From assembly GCA_019925795.1 (NCBI GenBank), contig CM034313.1:19890932-19954931 (forward strand): a stretch of DNA of 64,000 nucleotides, written 5' to 3'. Shown here in pieces: positions 55,106 to 64,000 of this stretch. Origin of the DNA: Dendrobium chrysotoxum (lineage: Eukaryota; Streptophyta; Magnoliopsida; Asparagales; Orchidaceae). The translations under genes were made by a program, and so were the position numbers. How positions within the stretch are numbered: the stretch's first letter is position 1; each line of letters opens with the position of its first letter. Under the pieces are notes generated by a model. It was not told the origin of the DNA. It made no database searches and worked only from the letters and a program-made list of their open reading frames with translations.

Positions 55106-58100
55106 TAAATATAAAAACATTCAAATTAAATTGAAATCATATGCAAATTATAAGTAAAAAAAAAAATAAAAGCCTATTAGAAAGCCCTAATAACAAAATA
55201 AAAAAGAAATCAAGAAATTTAATTAATAAATACGTTAAATTATTAAAAATTTAATAAAATTCCAAAATGTTTTCAAATGTTCATGCATCACATTTGGTCA
55301 TTTCTAACCGATGGTGATGGTTCCATGATGATTGGAGGTCATTTGGTTTGAAACTTAGAAAATACCTAAAGTGCCTTAATTAATAAATCCATTAATAAAG
55401 ACAAACTTTGAAAAATCATACTTAAATAAACAAAAATAAAAAAAATAAAGTTAAAAGCATTGAATTCTAAATAAATTTTAGAATTTTTTAAAGTTCATAA
55501 ACCTCAGAAATTCCAACATAAAATGAAATGTCAAATTTTGGTCAAACGTGTAATAAAATAAATAAATATGTAATAAAGAAATAAATTAATGATAAAAATA
55601 AAATAAAAAGAAAGTAAAATCTGAAAAGAAATAAAGAAAAAAAATTATTAAGTTTTAAAAAATTAATTAAATTCAAATAAATAATACAAATTAAACTAAT
55701 TTTCATAAATAAATAAATGATAAATAAATAAAATAAAAAAATAAAAATACATATATAAACTAGATAAAGTAAAAAATGTTATATAAAGTAAAATTTAATA
55801 AATAAAACATAATTCAATTAAAGAAATCCAACTTGGATAAATAAACAAATGAATTAAAAATTAAATAAAATTTAAATATAAAAAATCAAACATATAGAAT
55901 AAAAATAAAAATAAATAAATAAAAATAAATAATATTCAAAATAAAAAATAAACCATCCAACCTAAATAAATAAAATAAATTTGTTCAATATTAAATAAAA
56001 ATTCAAATAAAATTCTAAAATTTAATATTGAATAAAAATTAGAGAAAAATACATAAAAAATAAATGATTTAATTCAAATAAATTAAAATGATAAATCAAA
56101 CATAATTATATCAATTGGAGCAAACAATTCAATTAAATATATTTATCTTAAACCATTAAATTAAGGCCAAGGTTTTATATATTTTCTTTAATCTTTGGAA
56201 CGAAATAGATGCATTTATTTGAAAGCTCGAGACTTGTTGATTCATAAATTTAATTTCTATTGGAGTTATTAATTACCATGGTTCTTTGAAACTTATAATA
56301 AACCACTTAAACAAATAAAATTCATTAATAAAAGGTATATCATCAAAACTTAAACTTTAACTAAATCCCTTGGCCTGTAGCAAATAAATTCAACTTGTAG
56401 ATAACTCAGTCATTAATCCATTTATGATATATCTTAACAATAGTACTAAGCACACATTTTGATTTGCTTGATAGGTCAACCAACTCTAGCCTTAGTTAGT
56501 AGCAGTTTGTTTACTTCTTGTAATTGGTTGATGTGGTGAGATACTATTTTAGTGGATGTGTGATGAAGTGAGTGTTTAGTTTTCGTTATACTTTATAATG
56601 TGGCATGTGGATGATGTATATGTACATGCACTGTGTTTCGTAAACTAACCTTGTAGGAGTTGAGTATTTTTTATTTAATGTAAGTGTAAATTTTATAAAG
56701 TAATAAATATAAAGAGTTGTGAAATCCTTAAATAATTTCTTATTACATAAGATAGAAGTCCTAAAGAAATTTTCTTCTTTGAAGATCGTATCTTGTTGAA
56801 CTCTACAACAGCCTATTCATTCCCAATGCTTGAAGCCTAAATACCTAAAGACCCAATGATCTAAAGACTTGAAATAAGAAATTTCATTTTGTATAGACTT
56901 AACATTACTATATATGTGTAGAAATCCAAGATTATAGTTGGTGATGCTTGACCACCTTTACTTTATAGTAGACCCTGATTAGTATATTATATGACACTTT
57001 CCATAGATAATTTACTTTCCATTTTTATACTCTTGCTTTGGTTGATTGCCTGTGTGTATCCAATTTGTGATTAGAAATTGCATGCTTCATCATGGTTTCT
57101 TGGCGGTGTATGTGTTTTTTCCTAGACATACACACGTTAGGCTTTTAAGACTCTATGATGTTTATACTTTAAAACATAAATACTTTTTTTCTTATGAGCA
57201 TATCATTCATTAAACTTTTTTGCTACATATATAAGTAATGCATACAAGCTAATGACAAGCTAAGGGTGACCAAAGAGATGGGACAAAGCCTACTATTCCC
57301 TAGTGGTTTGAGGTTATTAGGTCACCAAATTTTTCTTAGAAAGTCAATCATATAGTTTGCATTATTTACATATAAAAGTTTTAGAAGTTAGGGTACAATT
57401 CATTTCAAATTATGTGTATTTAAACCCTTAGCATCTTTTAAATTCTTGATTTAAAATTTGAACTTTAAACCTTAATTCTTAAAATAAACAGCTTGCTTAT
57501 CCTACATTCATTAGACTTAAAATCATGATTTTATAAAAGTGTTAGCTAGCTAAAAACTCTAGGAAGACAGAAGCCTAGTCCATACAATTCCTACAATTCC
57601 TTCTAGAACAATATTATCGATTATCTAAAAAATCATCAACTTAAACCTAAATTATGATCTCAATCTAAATTTTTTAAACCCAATTCAAGTTTAAGTTAGA
57701 GTATTTTTGGGCATCATTGAGTCATAAGAACTCTCTACCTTTCTTTCTACGAATCTTAAAATAATAGTTCAAAATTTGATTTATTTCTTATGGATAAATT
57801 CAGATTTTAATCGGTGCCTTCCATCTTTGTATATCTATAAGGATTTAGTCACCACTTTAATCAAGAGTTTTCTCAAGATTCATCTTGAGATGTATTTAAC
57901 CATAGAGGCTTGCCTTTAGTGGGAACTTAAAACCCTAGTAAAAACCTAAACCCTCATTTAGTTCTCTAAAGTTGGGAAAACATCTCTAGGCATAGACAAT
58001 CTTTATCCTAGTTTATTTTAAATTTAAAATGATAGATGAATGTCATTTTATATTTTGAGATATTGTGATTTCTCTATGTTGTGATTGATTATAAAATTTA

Positions 58101-58228
58101 AAAATTATATTTTCATTCTTAAATCAATAGTCAAAAATAATTTCTATCTTTTAAGGTGGTATGATGCTAACTATAAATATTTTATTATCGAAATATAAAG
58201 AAAAATTGAGTGGTGACATATTTTCCCA
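55106..58228 (+). other. AT-rich region, probable 5' LTR of the Tat/Ogre-type element
   Basis: 55130-56110 is dominated by aaataaataa words. 56110-58228 is AT-rich with no ORF. It sits directly upstream of a Tat-type primer-binding site, and such elements have multi-kilobase LTRs, so the right part is likely 5' LTR. No second LTR is in the window to prove its boundaries. Confidence 0.4.
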
Positions 58229-58590
58229 CAAATTTTTTTGGCAACTTTAATAGGGATTGGTTTATCTCTTCATCTTCAATAGTAGCTAAATCTTTTGGCC
58301 TTCAATTTATACACTAAAAATTTTAAATTATTCCAGCATCATCAAATAATTTTTTTTGGGTGACTTCGCTAGAGGTTTGTTTCTCTCTCAAAATTCAGTG
58401 CTAGTTAAATCTTTTCTCTTATAGTTTATACACTTAAAATCTTTAAGTTTTTCTAGCTCCATCACACAATTTTTTTTGGCTACTCAATTGGGGATGGTTC
58501 CTCTCACCATTTTTAGTGGCAACCAAGCTTTCCCTAGTATTACACTTACTCTTATGGTAAGTTTAAACAAGCTTTTTTTTTTCTTTTGCT
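58229..58590 (+). repeat. Three ~119-bp tandem copies containing the Tat primer-binding site
   Basis: Variants of the Tat/Ogre TTGGCGACTC-CTGGGGA site occur at 58239 (tggcaactttaataggga), 58357 (tgggtgacttcgctagaggt) and 58477 (tggctactcaattgggga), each after an attttttt run. The sequence between them also repeats: the tagctaaatctttt/tagttaaatctttt and caatttatacacta/tagtttatacactt words recur at the same offsets. The spacing is 118 and then 120 bp. Confidence 0.75.
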
Positions 58591-58960
58591 CACTTTACTC
58601 ATTTTACTCTTGAGTGAATTTGATCAATATTAAATTTCTCGCCTACCATATATTAATTTTGCATGAATTAAACCAATCATTTTAAATTTTCTACTTCCAT
58701 CACTCTCCATGTTTTGAATAAACCATTATAGTTACATTTCCAAGTGTAGCTTTGTGTGGTTATTTAGACTAGGTCCATTCAATCAAAATCAACTTCCTAA
58801 ATCTAAAAGCTTGCTTAAACAACATGCTTCCCTTGAAAATTCAAAGTTTTTGTTCATTGACTCTTTAGAGCTTAGCGCCTTGTCGAAAGCTAATTAGTTA
58901 AGAAAAATTATAAAGAATTCTTATTTGATTTTAGAAATGGCCGATAAACTGATCTCCAAC
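58591..58960. other. Leader of the Tat element, nothing recognised
   Basis: AT-rich sequence between the primer-binding-site repeats and the first coding-like stretch. No ORF or structure that I can support. Confidence 0.35.
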
Positions 58961-58989
58961 TTTTATAACAATCTTAACGTTGCTTTTAA

Positions 58990-59600
58990 TTAATCCCAAT
59001 TTCATGAGGGTAGTCTTATTATGTTTGGATATGGATTGGAGAACCTGCAAATGATAGTGAATGGTCCCAGTTAGCTGTTGTGAAGCCTAATGAAGTTTCT
59101 GAGAAGAAGTTTTCTCTTGAGTTTACCTTTGAAGGAGGGTCTGTGGCTGCTCCCATGGCCACTAAGCCTTCATTCTTCTCAAGAGTTAAATACACTGAGC
59201 TTGTGAACAAAATGATGAAGTATATTATTATTTTTGGCCTACATGTACCAAGTATCATTGAGATTGGCTGCTCATCAAATGCTTTTAGTGATGAACAAAT
59301 CATAGTGAAGGAAGAAGAACTACTTTTTGAGGCGAAGAGCTGCTAAGAAGTTGTCAGTGAACTTGCTAGAAAAAAAAAGTTAAAGTTTAGAGTAGTAAAA
59401 CCTGATGCATCAGTAATAGTTGGGGGTCATTTTAGGGAATCAATGAGGTTCTCTAAATTTGTGGTTGTATGGTGTCAGCTTGAGATTAGTATAAGCAGCA
59501 TCATATAAAGCTTAAGAGAGTTGGCACTTTATCCCGTTGATGTTATGATCCATCATCTCCATCGGTATATTTCATTCTAAATTATTAGCCTATGAAAATC
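58990..59600 (+). pseudogene. Unrecognised coding remnant in the Tat element leader or gag
   Basis: A frame with protein-like composition. It runs from upstream of 59080 to a TAA at 59344 (KKFSLEFTFEGGSVAAPMAT, FFSRVKYTELVNKMMKY, GLHVPSIIEIGCSSNAF) and continues past the stop as VVSELARKKKLKFRVVKPDA, VGGHFRESMRFSKFVVVWCQ and SLRELALYPVDVM. I do not recognise a domain. It could be the extra ORF1 that some Ogre elements carry upstream of gag, or a captured host fragment. Confidence 0.4.
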
Positions 59601-62377
59601 TCCCATCACCTTTGGTGCATCAATCACCAAGAGTTGACCTACATCATTTCGAAGGTAGTTAATCATCTACTCATGCATAAGTAAGAAGGATGGGGTCTAC
59701 AAATTAGCCAACCCTAATATCTATTGAAATGAAAGATTAGTGATCTAAAGTGATAGCCACCCCATCTACACTCATCTAAAGTAAAGATTGTGTAGAGGAG
59801 GAGCTAAGAAGAGTTAAATGTAAAGATCCAATGAAGCCTTCCTTTGATAGAGAATATACCCCTATTGTTCTACAATATATATTGGAGAGGTCTATAGAAG
59901 AAATAATGAATGAAATAAAAGACAACATACAAAAAAATGAGGAAGATGTGATCATGAAATTAGCTATAATGAGGTATCATATTAAGAGATGTTCAGTGAA
60001 ATTAGCATGGCAGATACCAGGGCATCTACTTAGAAGGATAAAACATCTAAAACAAATCATTCATATAGGGAGGTTGAGGAAGGTGTTACATTGGACTTAA
60101 CCCAACATCTATTAGATCTTTAAAATTAAAAGAATGAACATATATAAAGGATGGAGAAAAAAATATAGAAAATAAAGGCCGTAATGACCGCATTAGAGTA
60201 GAGAATCTTGTTCACCTAAGTATAGGTTGAGTCACCTAAACCTTAATATGTTCAAGTAGTTAGTATAAAGAAAGAAGTTATTGAAGAAAAAGAAGATAGA
60301 ATAGTTAAGCATGAAAGGGAATCTGTCTAATCTATAAATATAAATAAAATGGTAGATTATCAAGTTAAATAGACATTAGCATAGTCTCAAGGTACTTCAT
60401 TTATTCTGAGGGGCATACTATATTTGGAAGAATTTGACTTAGTACCATATCTGAAAGGATTTGTGTAACCTTCATTAAAGAAAGTTGATAGTACTGATAA
60501 CCTGGAATAGAATCTAGGACACTTTACATCTAGTTGTTGTAATGTCGAGGGAAATGATGTATTGTTATTCAGATAATTCATTAATAGCTTGATGGGAGTT
60601 GTATTCAACTAGTATGCAGAGTCACTGAATGGGTCTATTTGTACATTTATAGAGTTATAAAGTTTATTTGTAAAAGATATTTACTAGAGCTAGATATCAC
60701 ATCACCACTAGTGATTTGGTAGTAGAAAAGAAGAAACCCATAGAGAATTAGGTAGATTATACACTATATTGAAGGAATCATAGTATAAAGTGTGAGCCTT
60801 AGTTATAAGAGCAACACATAATAGAGATCCTATTGAAAAATTATTCATGGTCTCGTAGCCTTTTTGATCAAACAGTTTATCATCAAAACTTTTAACAAGC
60901 TTTTGAGTAAAGCTTCTACTCTGCAAGAGGCTATCATTTTTAAAAGATCAAAATCTGACAAATTCAAAGACGTTGAAACTCCAGAAGGTCTTAGAAAATA
61001 GATATGGGTTAGTTTTAATAGTAGAAGGTAAATAACCGATGAAGGTATATGTAGATAATCCAGTACATACATCACAATACCAGTAGTATATTAGATTTTA
61101 GAATGAGTAGCAAGATAAACCTCAATCTTATCTTACTCAAGAAGAGAATAAAAAAAAGTTTGAGGCCTACATAAATAGATTATACTCATTTAAAAGAGAA
61201 GTAATTAAAAAAAATATTTAAAAACCTCTTAAAGAAATTAAAATTTAAATTACCTGACCGTAAGAGGCTAGAAGAAGTTGGAAAATGTGGGTAAACCCAT
61301 AATTATCCATATCATCACGAGGCCAAGAACTTGAAAATTGGATCACTTTCAATGAGTGGCTGAAAGATCATTAAATTTGAGGTTGTGGTGATTCCCAAGG
61401 AGTACTTATTAGATTCATGCTAGGGATCTACTAAGTATATGATTGGTGGGCCTTTTATACCTCCTTCTACTATAAAGCCCGATAATGAACGGGATGATAC
61501 TTTATCGCATTCTTCTAAAATATTTTAAAATAAAATAAATTATTCATCTCTTTAGATATTCCAAGGAGCATAGAGTCCCATTGAAGTTGATCTGTAGCTC
61601 CTTAGGGAGATTTGAAAATAACTTCGACTGAAGAGCCTAAGAAGTATAAGCATACCAGACATCTATGTTTCTAAAGGACAAGGAGAATAGAGCATGAATA
61701 AGTTATACCAATTAACGTTACAGTCTCTATTGATGAGATACCTAAATTTTTTACACCGTTCACCTTGTATGGATTTTATTTCATCACACCAAGGATTAAG
61801 ATGACAATGAAAAAATATTCCATGTATATCATGTCTATATGTGATAATGAGCATGCTAATAATTCAAATAGTATATTAAAAAATAATTCTCATGAAGCAG
61901 GAATAAATTTAAATGAACCAAAAGAATCACTTTAATATTTCTCTGATGGCATTATCCCTTTCCTTAATATTTAGGGTACTTCTATTAGCATTGAAATTGA
62001 GATGTCTAATTCTAACAGTTCACTAGATGAAATATTGGAATTAATCAACAAGCAAGAAGGAGATAATTCTCCTGCCTCTTTCCTTGAAGAAGTAGAGCAA
62101 GTAAACCTTTGTAGTAATAAAGTTTTGACACCATGAGCTTTTATCATAGATAAAGGAATGCAAGTCGTAGATAATCCTAGAATTGCAGTGCCAACACCTG
62201 TATAGTCTTAAGGTGCGATTAATCTTTAAATTCCTAAAAAAATTGCCTATTAAATTGAGTCTTTATGATGCTCTATTTCTATCCAAGGAAATAAGTGAGA
62301 CTTTAATCAAAGCTTAATTAAATCAATAAATTTGTATGGATCAATTAGCATCATTATAACAAGAAGCTTTATATTTT
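59601..62377 (+). pseudogene. Tat/Ogre gag region, decayed
   Basis: Frames are short and interrupted. The best are 59831-60100 (FDREYTPIVLQYILERSIEE, VKLAWQIPGHLLRRIKHLK), then RLEEVGKCG with a NYPYHHEAKNLENWITFNEW segment near 61270-61370. That segment sits where Tat gags have a Cys/His knuckle followed by a (E)-C-x-x-F-K-D-x-(L) block. Further on are EIPKFFTPFTLYGFYF and EILELINKQEGDN-type acidic linkers (61740-62070). The placement before the protease supports gag; individual domains cannot be delimited. Confidence 0.45.
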
Positions 62378-62830
62378 ATGGAGCCTTTAGGAGTAACATT
62401 CTTTGAAGAAGACTTGGGAACCACCGATCATAATCATCCATTGTATATATTAGTAAAAGTTGGCAACATTAAGTTATTATGTGTCCGTTTTGATCCGAGT
62501 GCATCGATCAATATCATGACCCTTAGAACTCTTGCCTCCCTAATGGTGGATACTTGTAAACTCAATTTGATGAAATGATGTTGTGAGGATTTAATGAAAA
62601 AGGTAAGAGGGAATTGGGTTCTATAACCTTTCTGCTAAAAATAGATGACCTTAAAATTGAAACCAAGTTTCATATTATAGATTCAGAGGCTTATTTTAAT
62701 GATCTCTTGGGTAGACCCTAACTTCATGAATATAGAATGGTGCCTTCCTCTCTCCATTAGTGTATTAAATAGTCTCATGAGGGTGTTAAAAATCGTATTA
62801 AGGGAGATCTTAAATCATACTAAATTAAAA
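62378..62830 (+). pseudogene. Tat/Ogre aspartic protease, broken
   Basis: Retropepsin-type protease of the element. The sequence LYILVKVGNIKLLCVRFDPS followed by ASINIMTLRTL aligns with the family pattern of I-V-K-x-L-x-V-x-V-L-I-D-N-G-S-S-x-N-V-x-P. The active-site Asp remains, but the following G-S-S is S-A-S in a DPSAS context. The flap-side LLGRPW is at 62707-62724, followed after a stop by HEYRMVPSSLH. There are stops at 62576, 62623 and 62718. Confidence 0.7.
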
Positions 62831-63859
62831 AGTAGGAATATATGAAGATGCTACATATTACTCACCTAAAAAGAAGACAATCTTATGTAAGAATTTCAAA
62901 TCCACTAAACAAAAGAAAGAAGATGAAAAAGAAAAAAAGTAAAATGAATAAAGAGAAAGGGAAATAAGAGCATCATGACCTTGAATAATATGTTTGCTAG
63001 CATCCCACCCCTCTTACAAAAAAGAGGTGGTAAAATGGCTTAACAAGATAGAGGTAGAAGCAGTGGTTGGAAAAATGAAAAAAAAATACAAAATAGTGAA
63101 AAATAATATATACAAATAAAGATTACTATAACACATATTGATTTGAAATCTAGTTCGGTGGATAAATCATATGTGTTAAAGAAAAATAAACAAGCTCTAA
63201 AATATACAAACATGGTTAAAAAGCCAAATGTAAAGTTTCTTTAGAGGTAGATAACAATGAGGATAGGGCCAAAGTCATTGAAGAAAATAATTTAAATGTG
63301 TCTACCTTTAAAAAGCTTAAGGAGTATGTAGAGAATATAACTCTAACCCCACTTTTTCAAGATGGTATAGATGGGTTGGTATTTGAAGTGACTCCTAATA
63401 TGGGTCCAAATTATAAATCTGATCAATTTCTTCAATTTACTAGTAACATTGTCAAAATTGATGCAATCCTTGATGGTCCATTTATAAGGGAAATAATATA
63501 ACTTCCTTTTGACTATACTCTACATGTGTTAAAAATTTTGCTAAGATTTGACACCATCAACATGGACTAAAGGTTAAGCTCAATAATTTAAAACCTATAA
63601 AATATGAAGTATTATAACCAAAAATTAAATGTAGGAGTTGGCATTGGAACTATTTATCCATTTAATAAAGATGAATATTACTTAGTGCTTACCAATAATC
63701 TTGAGTATGATAGTTTTTTTCACAATGACCATTATATCCTTTAACAAACTATATTTAGAAACTTCATATGATGTGGTTAACTCCCAAGTTAGGGAAGCCA
63801 TCCCAAAACATGAAAAGTAGATTAAATTAATAGTAGATAAACTAAAAGAAATGATCCAA
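62831..63859 (+). other. Protease-RT linker of the Tat element, decayed
   Basis: Lys-rich and AT-rich frames (62860-63000) and an open stretch at 63298-63501 (FKKLKEYVENITLTPLFQDG, VFEVTPNMGPNYKSDQFLQF) without a recognised domain. It corresponds to the variable region between protease and RT. Confidence 0.4.
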
Positions 63860-64000
63860 GGAAATGAAGAAAACACTTGTCCGATATTGATAAGTTCTTT
63901 ATTGATGAGGATGAAGCAAATGCCATGGTCAAGTTGCTTTCAATGTTTAATGTTTAGTTTGCTTGGAGATATGAGAAAATGCTTAGATTATCTCTAGATA
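63860..64000 (+). pseudogene. Start of the Tat/Ogre reverse transcriptase
   Basis: FIDEDEANAMVKLLSMFNV, a stop, then FAWRYEKMLRLSLD matches the block before the Tat RT (LL-x-E-Y-x-E-V-F-A-W-S-Y-x-D-M-P-G). The frame continues past the window edge. Confidence 0.65.

Larger units (their letters stand above)
58229..64000 (+). mobile_element. Ty3/Gypsy element, Tat/Ogre type, continues past the right edge
   Basis: Order on the plus strand: triplicated primer-binding-site repeat, decayed leader and gag region, a gag zinc-knuckle region near 61300, aspartic protease (62378-62830), then the first RT blocks at the window end. The RT N-terminal motif FAWRYEKM and the protease LLGRPW plus EYRMVPSSLH are diagnostic of the Tat/Ogre lineage. 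All reading frames are broken. Confidence 0.78.

Noticed and set aside
55130..56110. A-rich tract as a possible satellite or origin
   Set aside because: The aaataa words have no stable period; it looks like ordinary AT-rich LTR or intergenic DNA.

Overview
The window is plant nuclear DNA, most likely from a eudicot. It is AT-rich, contains one intact-looking protein gene, and is otherwise made of layered transposable elements of plant lineages: L1-type LINEs with DUF4283-type ORF1, Sirevirus-like Ty1/Copia, Ty3/Gypsy of chromovirus, Athila-like and Tat/Ogre-like types, and CACTA (En/Spm) DNA transposons with TNP2 and Transposase_24-like genes. I cannot name the species from sequence alone.

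Layout. 1-4650: an L1-type LINE on the minus strand that runs off the left edge; EN, RT and ORF1 are recognisable but broken. 4740-9080: AT-rich DNA with a decayed ~31-bp tandem repeat. 9088-13650: Gypsy remains in which a chromovirus-like gag is joined directly to an Athila-like RT/RNase H/integrase, followed by a PPT and probable 3' LTR. 13920-20382: a decayed Sirevirus-like Copia element (family B) with a complete small CACTA element inside it (16529-17619, target duplication TAG). 20383-24133: mostly featureless, with a degenerate ~28-bp minisatellite at 23598-24133. 24190-25780: a dead LINE RT on the minus strand.

26163-27473 holds the only convincing host gene: an intronless, GC-rich class I (DAD1-like) phospholipase A1 with a probable plastid transit peptide, a complete Ser-Asp-His triad, and a tiny upstream ORF whose stop codon overlaps the start codon.

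28864-40363 is a nested pair. A structurally complete Sirevirus-like element (family A, 29748-39473, LTRs of 1629 and 1701 bp, target duplication ACTTC) sits inside a solo LTR of family B. Family A LTRs carry paired 15-bp palindromes in which the two members of every pair start exactly 21 bp apart, a 41-bp tandem repeat, and a short hairpin whose stem covaries with family B. The palindrome pairs are the most striking non-coding signal in the window.

40364-45190 holds unrecognised coding remnants, a Tat-like gag and AT-rich DNA. 45190-55105 appears to be a LINE interrupted by an outer CACTA element (46458-54369). The TNP2 transposase gene of that element was itself interrupted by a second CACTA element (47112-50312, target duplication TAA). 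From about 58229 to the right edge lies a Tat/Ogre-type Gypsy element whose primer-binding-site region is present as three ~119-bp tandem copies; its gag, protease and start of RT are decayed.

Nearly every element reading frame has stops or frameshifts, so I read the window as old heterochromatin-like sequence around one gene, with family A as the youngest insertion.
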